From Labrenzia sp. VG12 (lineage in GTDB: Bacteria > Pseudomonadota > Alphaproteobacteria > Rhizobiales > Stappiaceae): 64,000 nt of DNA. Numbering within the stretch: position 1 is the first letter of the stretch; every line of letters starts with the position of its first letter. Made by a program: the position numbers and the translations under genes. Below, in pieces: positions 35,871 through 45,429 of the stretch. Below the pieces are notes generated by a model, which saw nothing but the letters and a program-made list of their open reading frames with translations, was not told the origin of the DNA and made no database searches. Where the stretch lies: the NCBI RefSeq assembly GCF_002237595.1, contig NZ_CP022529.1:434001-498000 (forward strand), in the 5' to 3' direction.

Positions 35871-36272
35871 TCAGACGTCGTCGGTCCGCTCCGGCGGCAC
35901 CAGACCTTCCAAGCCGCGCAGGAGGTCTTCTTCAGACATGCGATCAAACTCGACCGCGCTGTCGTCAACCTGTTTCACCTGCGTCATCTGCTGCTGACCC
36001 GGGGCGGGCACCAGCGGCACGGCTTCGGCTTCCGGCTCATCCACTTCCACAAACTTCTGCAGGGAATGGATCAGGTCTTCTTTCATGTCTTCCGGGCTGA
36101 CGGTCTGCTCGGCGATCTCCCGCAGTGCAACAACAGGGTTCTTGTCGTTGTCACGGTCAATCGTCAGCGGCGAACCGCTCGAGATCATACGAGCGCGATG
36201 CGCAGCAAGCAGCACCAGCTCAAACCGGTTTTCGACCTTGTCGATGCAGTCCTCGACGGTCACGCGCGCCAT
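35871..36272 (-). CDS. rpoZ: RNA polymerase omega subunit
   Basis: A 133-residue omega subunit, which helps assemble RNA polymerase and forms one ppGpp-binding site. The N-terminal MARVTVEDCIDKVENRFELV and the following AAHRARMISSG helix are diagnostic. The C-terminal extension is long and acidic, as in rhizobial omegas. Adjacency to rsh is a conserved stringent-response pairing. Confidence 0.97.
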   Translation of the reverse strand: MARVTVEDCIDKVENRFELVLLAAHRARMISSGSPLTIDRDNDKNPVVALREIAEQTVSPEDMKEDLIHSLQKFVEVDEPEAEAVPLVPAPGQQQMTQVKQVDDSAVEFDRMSEEDLLRGLEGLVPPERTDDV

Positions 36273-36668
36273 TCGACGTCTCCATAGGTTTTGGAACTTG
36301 AAGAACCAGCGTATAGTGTTGACGTTTCAAAAAAGCAACCCCTTGTCGCTTTTGCGAGGCAAACCGTGACAACCGAACGCAGGAAGGCAAAAATGCAGGT
36401 TTTTTTGCCCGATTTTCATTTCGTGTCTCGCTTTTGCATTGCGAGCGTCCAATATTATGGTGTACGCCACTAACGACAGCCTCTGCCAGAATCAGAAGGC
36501 TGTTGCGAAACAAAACAATAAGCTGACTGAAACTGTGGCACGCACGGTATCTTCACAGCACTATATGCGTTGTCTGAACGAACGCGGTATCTGACTTGGC
36601 AGCGGGAAGTCGAGTTTTTTAAAGCGGTTTTTGTGCGACGCATATAACTCGGAAAGGTTTCAAATAAG
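36273..36668. other. Divergent intergenic region rpoZ / NYN gene
   Basis: About 396 bases between two divergent genes without a supported reading frame. It is AT-richer than its surroundings and should hold both promoters. A possible rpoZ promoter on the minus strand is TTGCTT, 16 bases, TATACG (around 36310-36345), but the match is weak. Confidence 0.45.
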
Positions 36669-37262
36669 ATGTTTGACGCTCGAGAAAAGGTTGCTTTGTT
36701 CATTGATGGAGCCAACTTGTATTCAACGGCCAAAGCCATCGGTTTTGACATTGACTACAAGAGATTGCTGAAAGAGTTCCAGGGACAGGCCTACCTCCTA
36801 CGCGCGTACTACTACACCGCGTTGATAGAAGATCAGGAGTATTCCTCGATCCGTCCGCTGATCGACTGGCTGGATTACAACGGCTACAAGGTGATCACGA
36901 AACCGGTGAAGGAGTTTGTGGACAGTGCCGGGCGCCGCAAGGTGAAGGGCAACATGGACATCGAACTTGCCGTGGATGCCATGGAGCTGGTTGAGTCCGT
37001 TGATCACATCGTTCTGTTTTCCGGCGATGGCGACTTCCGCTCCCTGGTGGAAGCGCTGCAGCGCAAGGGCCGCAAGGTGAGCGTTGTCTCGACCCTGAAA
37101 ACCCAGCCGCCGATGATTGCTGACGACCTGCGCCGGCAGGCGGACCACTTCATCGATCTGGCAAGCCTTGCCAACAAGATCGGCCGCGACCCTTCCGAAC
37201 GTCCCCAGCGCCCGCAAACGCCCGCGCATCATGATGATGACGACGAGGACGACGATTACTAA
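36669..37262 (+). CDS. NYN domain protein (LabA/DUF88 family)
   Basis: A 197-residue PIN-like NYN nuclease-fold protein. The acidic site is formed by FIDGANLY (Asp14), GNMDIELAVDAM and the FSGDGDF aspartates. Family members are predicted metal-dependent RNases; rhizobial homologues are often placed near rpoZ. The C-terminal 20 residues are Pro/His then strongly acidic (DDDDEDDD), probably disordered. Ten bases separate it from the uracil-DNA glycosylase gene, so they are likely co-transcribed. Confidence 0.9.
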   Translation: MFDAREKVALFIDGANLYSTAKAIGFDIDYKRLLKEFQGQAYLLRAYYYTALIEDQEYSSIRPLIDWLDYNGYKVITKPVKEFVDSAGRRKVKGNMDIELAVDAMELVESVDHIVLFSGDGDFRSLVEALQRKGRKVSVVSTLKTQPPMIADDLRRQADHFIDLASLANKIGRDPSERPQRPQTPAHHDDDDEDDDY

Positions 37263-37271
37263 GGTGTCCTG

Positions 37272-37931
37272 ATGGCCGCTGTGCAAGATAGCCTCGGTCC
37301 GGTTGATCCTCCTCTGGATTGTCCGGATTGCCCGAGGCTCGTGGCTTTGCGCGATGAACTGAAGTCTGTTCATCCGGACTGGCACAACGCGCCGGTACCT
37401 TCCTTTGGTGCCAGCACGCCCAGGCTTCTGGTCATTGGCCTGGCGCCGGGCATGAAGGGGGCGAATTGCACCGGCCGGCCCTTTACCGGGGATTACGCCG
37501 GCGATCTGCTCTACAAGACGATGATCGATTTCGGCTTTGCCAGGGGAACCTATCTGGCGCGGCCGGATGATGGTTTGCAGCTGGTCGATGCCATGATCAC
37601 CAATGCCGTACGCTGCCTGCCGCCGCAAAACAAACCGACAGGCGCTGAAATCAAGACCTGCCGGCCCTATCTCCTGTCCACGCTGTCGGCCAATCCGTCG
37701 ATCAAGGCTGTGCTGGCGCTCGGGCGGATCGCGCATGAGACCTTCCTGACCGCGCTCGGCCAGCGCCGCGCCGCGTTTCCTTTCGCGCATTGCGCGGAAC
37801 ACGCGCTCCCCGGCACCGGGCTCACGCTGTTCGACAGCTATCACTGCTCAAGATACAACACCAACACGGGACGGCTGACGGAAGAGATGTTCCGCGACGT
37901 GTTTGAGAAAATTCGGGCTCACATCCCCTAA
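37272..37931 (+). CDS. Uracil-DNA glycosylase, family 5 (UdgB-like)
   Basis: A 219-residue iron-sulfur DNA glycosylase that removes uracil and some deaminated purines. Motif A GLAPGMKGANCTGRPFTGD and motif B SYHCSRYNTNTGRLT match family 5 rather than family 4 (which has GEAPG). Four cysteines fit a 4Fe-4S cluster: Cys17, Cys20, Cys115 and Cys130. A Cys replaces the usual residue after the motif-B histidine. It is probably translated with the NYN gene upstream. Confidence 0.9.
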   Translation: MAAVQDSLGPVDPPLDCPDCPRLVALRDELKSVHPDWHNAPVPSFGASTPRLLVIGLAPGMKGANCTGRPFTGDYAGDLLYKTMIDFGFARGTYLARPDDGLQLVDAMITNAVRCLPPQNKPTGAEIKTCRPYLLSTLSANPSIKAVLALGRIAHETFLTALGQRRAAFPFAHCAEHALPGTGLTLFDSYHCSRYNTNTGRLTEEMFRDVFEKIRAHIP

Positions 37932-37947
37932 GGAAACGGTTGAGGTC

Positions 37948-38787
37948 CTACTCTTCCGAATGCGGCTCTTTCTGATAGGCCTCGGCGTCAACAACCATCC
38001 AACCGTTTGGACCAAGATGCTCCTGCGGCCGGAACCGGGCCTTGTAGGCCATCTTCTGTGAGCCTTCGACCCAGTAGCCCAGATAGACGTAAGGCAGGTT
38101 CATTTTGCGGGCCCGGTCGATGTGATCCAGGATCATGTAGGTGCCGAGCGCGGTGGCGTCGTAAGCGGGATCGTAAAAGGAATAGACCATCGACAGGCCG
38201 TCAGAGAGCTGATCGCTGAGCGCCACGCCAAGGAGCGGGCCGTCGCCGGTGCCGGTGATGAAGCTGTTCGGACCTCTCTGGCGGTACTCCAGCACCATCG
38301 TCTCCACGTGCGTGTCTTCGACCATCATGGCGTAATCCAGAACGCTCATTTCGGTCATGCCGCCGTTTTCATGACGGGCTTCGAGATAATCGCGGAAGAG
38401 ATCATATTGTTCTGAAGAGGGGCTGGGCGGGAGACGCGCGCCCACGATGTCGGCGCCGGACTTCCAGACCCGCTTGAAGGACTTGGTCCACTTGAAGTCA
38501 TCCACACGCACACGCACGGAAATGCAGGCCTGGCACCGTTCGCAGGCCGGCCGATAGGCAATGTTCTGGCTGCGGCGGAAACCGCCTTGTGTCAGGACTT
38601 CGTTCAATGCGGGGGCGCCATGGCCGACAAGATGCGTGAAAACCTTGCGCTCCTGTTTGCCGTCCAGATACGGACAGGGTGCGGGGGCCGTAAGATAGAA
38701 CTGGGGATGATCTGTGGCGTGCCGTGTCACCGTTTTGTCCCGCGAATCCCTTAGCGTCTGTGTTCCGTTCCTGATCTCATAATCCAT
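37948..38787 (-). CDS. bpt: Aspartate/glutamate leucyltransferase
   Basis: A 279-residue aminoacyl-tRNA protein transferase of the N-degron pathway, which attaches leucine to N-terminal Asp or Glu so that ClpS/ClpAP can recognise the protein. Typical features are FYLTAPAPCPYL near the N-terminus, the CERCQACISVRV cysteines, and the YVYLGYWVEGSQKMAYK core. The ATG at 38787 overlaps the upstream transporter gene by 11 bases and gives a slightly long N-terminus; a GTG at 38730 is an alternative. Confidence 0.93.
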   Translation of the reverse strand: MDYEIRNGTQTLRDSRDKTVTRHATDHPQFYLTAPAPCPYLDGKQERKVFTHLVGHGAPALNEVLTQGGFRRSQNIAYRPACERCQACISVRVRVDDFKWTKSFKRVWKSGADIVGARLPPSPSSEQYDLFRDYLEARHENGGMTEMSVLDYAMMVEDTHVETMVLEYRQRGPNSFITGTGDGPLLGVALSDQLSDGLSMVYSFYDPAYDATALGTYMILDHIDRARKMNLPYVYLGYWVEGSQKMAYKARFRPQEHLGPNGWMVVDAEAYQKEPHSEE

Positions 38788-40612
38788 AATACCATGGCGC
38801 GACCAAAGAGAAGGTCAACCATAGAATAATGGCCAGGGGCGTGCCAGCCCGTACAAAGTCATTGAACTTGTAGTGCCCCGGCCCCATGACGATCAGGTTC
38901 GTCTGATAGCCGATCGGCGTGGCGAACGAGGTGTTTGCCGCAATGATCAGGCAGACCACAAAGGCTTCCGGTTTTTCACCGATCTGTTCGGCAAGATTGA
39001 TCGCAATGGGTGTGAACAAGACGGCGGCGGCATTGTTCGACAGGAAGTTGGTCAGGATCATCACGATGAAGAACAGTGCCGACAGCATGACGGCGGCCGA
39101 TGCGCCATGCAGGATGTCCGCGAGCCCCGTCGCAATGGCTGTGGCGCCACCGGTGCCTTCAAGCGCAACGGCTCCAGCCAGCGAGGCACCAACCAGCATG
39201 AAGATCCGGCTGTCGATGGCCCGCATCGCCTGCCGGATGTTGAGGCACCCGGACGCAATCATGGCAAAGGTGCCGGCGACGGCAGCGGAAACGATCGGCA
39301 GCAAACCGCTGGCGGCAAGGGCAACCACACAGGCAAAGATCGCCAGGGCCCGCGGCGCGTAGCGTTTGCGCGGCACTTCCGTTGTCGACCAGTCGAGAAG
39401 AAGGACATCGCGATTGCCGCGCAGCCGCGCAATTTCGTCTTCGTTGCCGGCGACCAGCAACACGTCACCGGCTTCCAGGCGAATGTCATTCATGGCCATC
39501 CGCGGCATGCGGCTGCGCCGCTGGATCCCCATGACCAGACAGCCGGTGTCCGTGTAGAAACCGGACTGCGGCAAGGTGCGTCCCATCAGGCGCGAAGCAG
39601 GGGCGACCACGGCTTCGGCAAGACTGATCGATCCATCCTGGACAGTCTGTGTTTCGCGGTTCGATGTGCCGCTTTCCGCCTCCGCTTCCATCAAAGGTTG
39701 GCGGCGGGCCAGTGCGTTTGCAAGCGCGGTCCGTGTCGCTGCGACGATCACGGTGTCACCCGGTGTCAGAACGACATTTTCAAAGGGCGGCAGGATCGGC
39801 TTCTGGCCCCGTTGCACCAGGCGCACCGTCATGTCCTTCAGTTTCGGAAACATGCCGGAAACCGATTCCACGCCGACCAGCGGGTGGCCATAGGTGATCT
39901 CGATTTGCGCGATGAACTGTTTGCCCGACGTTGCCTGAAACTCTTCGGCCATGGTTTTGCGCTCCTGCAGCAGCCGGGGCATGAGGAAGAGCACATAAAG
40001 AAGGCCCACGCCGGCAATGATCAGGCCGATCGGCGTGAAGCTGAAGAACGTCAGTTTGAGGTCCGAGGTCTGTGCCGCGTAATTTGCGACCAGCAGGTTG
40101 GTGGAGGAACCGATCAGGGTGGTCATGCCGCCCAGGATGGCCACGAAGGACAGCGGCATCAGAACCCGGGCCGCGGACTGGCCGGCGGTCGCCGCAACCG
40201 CGGTCAGGATTGGCAGGAACATGACCACGACAGGCGTGTTGTTCAGGAACGCGCTGAGGACGGTTACGGTGAGCAGGACCGGAATGGCGGCATAAAGCGA
40301 CCGGCCGCGCGTGAGCCGCACGATGGCCTTGGCCGGGCCTTCCAGCGCGTCGGTCTGAAACAGGCCCTGGCCAATGATCAAGAGACAGATCACCGTGATG
40401 AGCGCCGGGTTGGCAAATCCCATCAGAAAATCGCCGGTGGTAATGACTGACCCACTCGGAGCCGTGACCGGAAAAATCGAGAATATGAGGATGAATGCGG
40501 AAACGGAGCCAAGAGCGACTGTCTCGATCGGGTAGCGCTCCAGGGCGTACAAGACGACAGTTGACGCGATCACCAAGAAGGTCAGCGCCATGGCAATATC
40601 AACTGAGTGCAT
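38777..40612 (-). CDS. SLC13-type (DASS) permease with two RCK_C domains
   Basis: A 611-residue inner-membrane transporter. Hydrophobic helices fill residues 5-200 and 400-611. The cytoplasmic middle carries two TrkA-C/RCK_C regulatory domains, the second one visible as RLEAGDVLLVAGNEDEIARL. The transport motifs SSTNLLVANY and SFATPIGYQTNLIVMGPG (paired SNT-type motifs) place it in the divalent-anion:sodium symporter superfamily, whose substrates include dicarboxylates and sulfate; the substrate cannot be read from sequence. AGGTGA precedes the ATG. bpt overlaps its 3' end. Confidence 0.88.
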   Translation of the reverse strand: MHSVDIAMALTFLVIASTVVLYALERYPIETVALGSVSAFILIFSIFPVTAPSGSVITTGDFLMGFANPALITVICLLIIGQGLFQTDALEGPAKAIVRLTRGRSLYAAIPVLLTVTVLSAFLNNTPVVVMFLPILTAVAATAGQSAARVLMPLSFVAILGGMTTLIGSSTNLLVANYAAQTSDLKLTFFSFTPIGLIIAGVGLLYVLFLMPRLLQERKTMAEEFQATSGKQFIAQIEITYGHPLVGVESVSGMFPKLKDMTVRLVQRGQKPILPPFENVVLTPGDTVIVAATRTALANALARRQPLMEAEAESGTSNRETQTVQDGSISLAEAVVAPASRLMGRTLPQSGFYTDTGCLVMGIQRRSRMPRMAMNDIRLEAGDVLLVAGNEDEIARLRGNRDVLLLDWSTTEVPRKRYAPRALAIFACVVALAASGLLPIVSAAVAGTFAMIASGCLNIRQAMRAIDSRIFMLVGASLAGAVALEGTGGATAIATGLADILHGASAAVMLSALFFIVMILTNFLSNNAAAVLFTPIAINLAEQIGEKPEAFVVCLIIAANTSFATPIGYQTNLIVMGPGHYKFNDFVRAGTPLAIILWLTFSLVAPWYYGL

Positions 40613-40857
40613 TCACCTGCCCAAGGCCACCATGGCCATTCACCAGGGGGCACTTTAGATCAGGCGATCCCCGGATTGGAAGAGGAAACAGCACAGATTG
40701 CCGTTGATATCAGCTGGCCAGCTCTCTCTAAACTGTTGCAACTGCGCCTATATCCCGGTTGCAGGACGTCTGGTCGCAGCATAGGAGGCACACCGTTCGA
40801 AATCGTTGCTCTGCAACGGGCATCGACAACAGAGCGGCCCAAAAGCATGCGCTCGGA

Positions 40858-41145
40858 TCAGCGCAGCGCGGCTTCGTTGCGATGCTGACGAAGTTGTTCG
40901 CGGCGGCGTTTCGACAGGTTTCGTCGCTTGATGTAAGCAAGGGCGGCAACGGCAGACACAAGCGCACCGACGCTGGAAGTGGCGGCAATCTTGACGAACA
41001 GCGGTGCGCCGACCGCCCAGACCAGGGCCAATCCCAGAACACATACGGCGCCCACGGAGCCAATTGTTCTTTCCTGCAAATCCGACAACAGCGCCAATCC
41101 CTTCCTGCTGCCATACCCCGACGGGGTCGGCTTGCCTTCGATCAA
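40858..41145 (-). CDS. Small two-helix membrane protein, hypothetical
   Basis: A 95-codon frame with two clear hydrophobic segments (about 28-50 and 53-72, SVGAVCVLGLALVWAVG and ATSSVGALVSAVAALAYI) followed by a very basic tail (KRRNLSKRRREQLRQHR), consistent with a positive-inside membrane protein. The start would be TTG at 41145 without a good ribosome site; a later start is possible. No family is recognised. It is divergent from the Lrp-type regulator. Confidence 0.42.
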   Translation of the reverse strand: MIEGKPTPSGYGSRKGLALLSDLQERTIGSVGAVCVLGLALVWAVGAPLFVKIAATSSVGALVSAVAALAYIKRRNLSKRRREQLRQHRNEAALR

Positions 41146-41245
41146 TGCGGTTCGGGAAAACTACAATCCGGCCGCTGGTGAGTGGTGCCGATGTTTTGGA
41201 TTTCTAGCGAGGTTTTGGTAGGCTTGACCGGACTTGAGCAAAAAA

Positions 41246-41728
41246 ATGAATTGGAATTCCAAAACAGTGGCTGAATTGACAAATCAGGACCGCGCGCTGG
41301 TGCGTCTTCTTCAGGAAGACTGCCGGTTGACCAATCAGGAACTGGCGGATCGCACCGGCATGTCCGCCTCAGTCTGTTGGCGGCGGGTGCGGGCACTGGA
41401 AGAGACCGGTGTGATCTCAAGATATGCCGCGATCGTGGACCCGGACGCGGCCGGTCTGAAATTCCGAGCCATGGTACATGTCAGTCTGGCCCGAACGGAT
41501 GCCGCCACGGTGCACAGTTTTCTGGAGGAGGTCGGTCGGCGCCCGGAGGTGCTGCAATGTTATGCGACCTCCGGATCGCCCGATTACCATATGCTGGTCA
41601 TGTGCCGGGACCTGGACGACTATAATCGCTTCTACGACGAGTTTTTGTTCGAGCGGTCCTGTGTCGGGCAGGTGTCGATGCATCTCATCGTCAAGACGGT
41701 GAAGTCGGACGTGAAGCTACCGGTTTGA
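41246..41728 (+). CDS. Lrp/AsnC family transcriptional regulator
   Basis: A 160-residue regulator with an N-terminal HTH (LTNQELADRTGMSASVCWRRVRALEE) and a C-terminal RAM/ActR-like effector domain (GLKFRAMVHVSL ... GSPDYHMLVMCRDLDDY). These proteins usually sense amino acids. The ATG at 41246 is chosen over a TTG four codons earlier; neither has a clear ribosome site. The divergent small membrane gene or neighbouring transporters could be targets. Confidence 0.9.
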   Translation: MNWNSKTVAELTNQDRALVRLLQEDCRLTNQELADRTGMSASVCWRRVRALEETGVISRYAAIVDPDAAGLKFRAMVHVSLARTDAATVHSFLEEVGRRPEVLQCYATSGSPDYHMLVMCRDLDDYNRFYDEFLFERSCVGQVSMHLIVKTVKSDVKLPV

Positions 41729-41800
41729 TGCAGAGATGAAGCGAGGGATCCCGGCGCCGGGCTTTGCTGCTGGCTGGGGTTATACCATCTGGGAGGGGGC

Positions 41801-42286
41801 ATGACATCATCCAACCCTGTTGACCTGCAAAGCCGGCACGCACGCAAGATCCTGGCTCTTTTTGTCATGACCGTTCTGGGTGTGGGGGTTCTGATCGGTT
41901 CGACGACGGAGACAGGCGGCTGGTACGAGAACCTTCAAAAGCCGGTGTTCAATCCGCCGAACTGGATCTTTGGACCGGTCTGGTCATGTCTATACGTGCT
42001 GATCGCAGTTGCCGGTTGGAGAACATATCAGCATTGCCCGCGAGGCCGCTTGTGGCAGGTCTGGTGTGTGCAGATGGTTCTGAACTTTGCCTGGACACCG
42101 ATCTTCTTCCGGCTGCACCTGATCTGGCCGGCCTTTCTGGTACTGGCGATTTTGTTGTGTCTTGTCTCGGTTTTCATTGTCAGCGCCTGGCAAAGGGATC
42201 GAACCGCGGCATGGCTCTTCATGCCTTATGCGGTCTGGGTCGGCTTTGCCGGGCTGCTCAACCTGACAATAGCAATCCTGAACTAG
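41801..42286 (+). CDS. tspO: TspO/MBR family protein
   Basis: A 161-residue five-helix membrane protein that binds porphyrins and, in Rhodobacter, tunes photosynthesis-gene expression. The family hallmarks WYENLQKPVFNPPNWIFGPVW, then a WAPIFF-like WTPIFF and later aromatic-rich helices are present. A GGGAGGGGG ribosome site lies directly before the ATG. hemB, a tetrapyrrole gene, lies 2-3 kb away on the other strand. Confidence 0.92.
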   Translation: MTSSNPVDLQSRHARKILALFVMTVLGVGVLIGSTTETGGWYENLQKPVFNPPNWIFGPVWSCLYVLIAVAGWRTYQHCPRGRLWQVWCVQMVLNFAWTPIFFRLHLIWPAFLVLAILLCLVSVFIVSAWQRDRTAAWLFMPYAVWVGFAGLLNLTIAILN

Positions 42287-42312
42287 GATCCTGACTTGAA
42301 GACGGGCTGCCT

Positions 42313-42819
42313 TTAGCCATGCTCGTTCAGATACGACCGGTGATAGGCTGAGTTGATCACGACCGTGCCCAGGATGAGGTCATGCAGCAGGCGTTTGCGG
42401 TCGGAAAACAGCGACACGAGCAGAATGAACGGTGTCAGCAGCGAGATCGAGAACCAGAACAGCAACGCATGAACGGCGGCCAGCAGTGGATAGGGCTTTG
42501 CCCCGTACCAGAGCCGCATTTCAAGCCCCATGGCGCGCATGCCGAGCGTTGAGGCCTGAGGACCGCCAAGGGTGAAGGCAACGTAAAGCAGGGCGACTGC
42601 TGTCGGCAGGATGCCATAGAGCAAAAAGCCGAGGCCAAGGGTGAAGAGCCCAAGGATGAAAACCAGAACACCGGCGCCGAAAGTCAGGAGCGCGATCACC
42701 ACCACGTCGATGAAAAACGCAAAGATCCGCCGGCTGCGCACGCCCGAAAACAGCTCCGGATTGCGCACAGGATCAAAGACATCCTGACGGGCATGGTCGG
42801 AGGTGGTTTCAGCGGTCAT
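42313..42819 (-). CDS. RDD family membrane protein
   Basis: A 168-residue protein. The RDD domain shows the characteristic arginine and aspartates (RSRRIFAFFIDVVVIALL) and three or four hydrophobic helices, ending with DRKRLLHDLILGTVV. Function of the family is poorly defined; some members take part in ion exchange. ATG 42819 with AAGGGAG upstream is preferred over the longer frame from 42912. Confidence 0.88.
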   Translation of the reverse strand: MTAETTSDHARQDVFDPVRNPELFSGVRSRRIFAFFIDVVVIALLTFGAGVLVFILGLFTLGLGFLLYGILPTAVALLYVAFTLGGPQASTLGMRAMGLEMRLWYGAKPYPLLAAVHALLFWFSISLLTPFILLVSLFSDRKRLLHDLILGTVVINSAYHRSYLNEHG

Positions 42820-43015
42820 TGTCGGGCTCCCTTTGTGCATGATGGTCTTCATGTGGGGAGTGTTGGGCGGATTCGCAAACAGTCTCAGGATTTCTGACGG
42901 CCGTAACGTCACTCTGGCCGTCCTGGAACGCGAAACGGAAGCTGCCCAAACTCACCGAACAATGCAGCGCACTGGGCGTTCAGCCTGGAAAGGGTGCACG
43001 CGCTACCGGGCAGCA

Positions 43016-44266
43016 TCAATCCATGCGTTCGCCGATTTCCAGATAGCGCACCACGAAGCCGCGTTCGCGCAGGGCCGCGACGATGCGTTCGCCATGGGGC
43101 CGGTCGAACGCCTCGAAGGTCACGTCCAGCGTCGCGCCCTTGGCCGGAACGTTGAGGAACAGCCGGTGATGTTCGACATCGACCACGTTGCCCTGCATGT
43201 CACCAATCACCGTCGCGATTTCGCCAAGCGTGCCCGGCCGGTCTGGCGTGTCGATGCGGATGGAGACAAGACGGCCATCGCGGGCCAGCTCACGCACCAC
43301 GATCTTGGAGAGAAGGCGCGGGTCGATATTGCCGCCGCACAGGACCAGGCCGACTTTCTTGTCAGCAAACCGGTCCGGTTCGGTCAGCAAGGCCGCAAGA
43401 CCAGCAGCTCCGGCCCCTTCCGCGATGGTTCGCTGCAAGGTGAGATAGGCATTGATCGCCCGTTCAATGCTGCTTTCGGACACCAGCAACAGATCGTCGA
43501 CCCGTTCCTTGATGACCTCGGTGGTCAGAAGGCCGATGTCGCGCACCGCAATGCCTTCCGCGATGGTTGCGCCTTCGCAGATGACCTCCTTGCCGTAAAA
43601 GGCACCCCACATGCCCGGATAGAGCGTGGTCTCGACGCCGACCACTTCGATCGACGGCTTGAGGACCTTGGCGGCCGTCGCGATACCCGCGATCAGCCCG
43701 CCGCCGCCGACCGGCACCACCAGGACATCGAGATCCGGCTGCTGGGCGAGCATCTCGATGGCGATGGTGCCCTGGCCATGGATGACATGGGCATCGTCAT
43801 AAGGATGGACCCAGACATAGTCATGTTGCGCGGCCAAACGGTCTGCCTCGGCCTTGGCCTCGGCCAGCGTGTTGCCGGCCAGGACAACCTCGGCGCCATA
43901 GCCACGCGTGGCGGAAATTTTCACAAAAGGCGTGAGCACCGGCATCACGATCGTGGCCGGAATGCCAAGGCGGCCCGCGTGATAGGCGACACCCTGCGCG
44001 TGGTTGCCGGCCGAAACGGCGATCACGCCGCGCGCTTTTTCGTCGTCCGTCAGGCTGCTGAGCTTGACCAGGGCACCACGCTCCTTGAAGGCGCCGGTGA
44101 CCTGCATGTTCTCGTATTTGACGAAGACATCCGCACCGGTCAGCTGCGACAGGCGCGGGGCGGGCAGGCAGGGCGTTTCCAGCACGGCGCCCTTGATCAG
44201 CGCAGCGGTCGCTTCAATCTTCTCGAAGGTGACCTGGGCCGGGTCGCTAAGGGCGTCGGTGGTCAT
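43016..44266 (-). CDS. ilvA: Threonine ammonia-lyase
   Basis: A 416-residue PLP enzyme that converts threonine to 2-oxobutanoate. The Schiff-base lysine is Lys61 in TGAFKERGA; the glycine-rich phosphate loop is VGGGGLIAG. A single C-terminal ACT domain (about 330-416, IDTPDRPGTLGEIATVIGDM) marks the short form with one regulatory domain. Its ATG overlaps the hemB stop by four bases, so the two are translationally coupled although metabolically unrelated. Confidence 0.94.
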   Translation of the reverse strand: MTTDALSDPAQVTFEKIEATAALIKGAVLETPCLPAPRLSQLTGADVFVKYENMQVTGAFKERGALVKLSSLTDDEKARGVIAVSAGNHAQGVAYHAGRLGIPATIVMPVLTPFVKISATRGYGAEVVLAGNTLAEAKAEADRLAAQHDYVWVHPYDDAHVIHGQGTIAIEMLAQQPDLDVLVVPVGGGGLIAGIATAAKVLKPSIEVVGVETTLYPGMWGAFYGKEVICEGATIAEGIAVRDIGLLTTEVIKERVDDLLLVSESSIERAINAYLTLQRTIAEGAGAAGLAALLTEPDRFADKKVGLVLCGGNIDPRLLSKIVVRELARDGRLVSIRIDTPDRPGTLGEIATVIGDMQGNVVDVEHHRLFLNVPAKGATLDVTFEAFDRPHGERIVAALRERGFVVRYLEIGERMD

Positions 44267-45300
44267 TTTCCGTCCGCCAGCATTTCAGCCACCTTGGGGG
44301 CGAAATAGGTCAGGATGCCGTCGGTCCCCGCGCGCTTGAAGGCAAGCAGGCTTTCCAGCATAGCCTTGTCGCCGTCGAGCCAGCCATTGGCGGCTGCCGC
44401 CTTGATCATGGCGTATTCTCCGGACACCTGATAGGCGTAGGTCGGTACCTGGAACTCGTCCTTGAGCCGGCGGACGATATCGAGATAGGGCATGCCCGGC
44501 TTGACCATGATCATGTCGGCGCCCTCGGTTATGTCGAGCTCGGCCTCACGCAGGGCCTCGTCGGTGTTGGCCGGGTCCATCTGATAGGTGCGCTTGTCGC
44601 CCTTCAACGTGCCGGACGACCCGACTGCATCGCGAAACGGACCGTAGAAGGCGGAGGCATATTTCGCTGAATAGGCCATGATCTGTGTGCCGCGATGTCC
44701 CTGGCTGTCCAGTGCCTGGCGGATCGCGCCGATGCGGCCGTCCATCATGTCGGACGGGGCGATCACATCCGATCCCGCTTCGGCCTGGACCAGAGCCTGG
44801 CGGCAGAGCTGGTCGACGGTCTCGTCGTTCAGGATCGTATCACCTGCCATGAGCCCGTCATGGCCGTGGCTTGTATAGGGATCGAGCGCGACGTCCGTCA
44901 TCAGGCCGAGGTTGAAGCCTTCCGCCTTGATTGCCCTTAGCGCCCGGCAGGTCAGGTTGTCCGCGTTGAGCGCCTCAGAACCGGTCTCGTCTCTGAGGTC
45001 CGGATCCGTATAGGGAAACAGGGCCAGAGCGGGGATGCCGAGTCTTGCCGCCTTTTCGGCGTCGCGTACTGCCTCGTCGACCGAAAGCCGGACGACGTCC
45101 GGCATGGACGGAACCGGTTGGCGGACCTTCTCGCCATCCACGATGAAGACCGGCCAGATCAGGTCGTCGACGGTCAGCGTGTTCTCGCGCACAAGGCGGC
45201 GCGACCAGTCGGTCTGACGGTTGCGGCGCATGCGCGTGCCGGCCAGGAGCGTGTCCATATGGTCGGATGTGATCGGCGGAAGAGAGGATTTGGACGTCAT
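44263..45300 (-). CDS. hemB: Delta-aminolevulinic acid dehydratase (porphobilinogen synthase)
   Basis: A 345-residue enzyme that condenses two ALA molecules in heme synthesis. The active-site lysines are Lys213 (AYSAKYASAFYGPF) and Lys267 (MVKPGMPYLD). The metal-binding stretch reads DVALDPYTSHGHDG with Asp140 and Asp148 where zinc enzymes have cysteines, so this is the zinc-independent, Mg-stimulated type known from Bradyrhizobium and Pseudomonas. It is divergent from the valine-degradation cluster. Confidence 0.96.
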   Translation of the reverse strand: MTSKSSLPPITSDHMDTLLAGTRMRRNRQTDWSRRLVRENTLTVDDLIWPVFIVDGEKVRQPVPSMPDVVRLSVDEAVRDAEKAARLGIPALALFPYTDPDLRDETGSEALNADNLTCRALRAIKAEGFNLGLMTDVALDPYTSHGHDGLMAGDTILNDETVDQLCRQALVQAEAGSDVIAPSDMMDGRIGAIRQALDSQGHRGTQIMAYSAKYASAFYGPFRDAVGSSGTLKGDKRTYQMDPANTDEALREAELDITEGADMIMVKPGMPYLDIVRRLKDEFQVPTYAYQVSGEYAMIKAAAANGWLDGDKAMLESLLAFKRAGTDGILTYFAPKVAEMLADGK

Positions 45301-45429
45301 GGGCCCCGACTATTCGCTGAGCAGAAGAAAAAATGCATTCTCGCGGAGAAGAGACGCCAATCTATCACGCAGATTGACGCAGTCCAACATTCTGTAAAAT
45401 AACTGAAATTAAAAACAAAAAAGAGATTG

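Noticed and set aside
38873..40450. 525-codon open frame antisense to the SLC13 transporter
   Set aside because: The translation is His/Asp/Arg-rich, typical of an antisense of hydrophobic helices, and has no family features.
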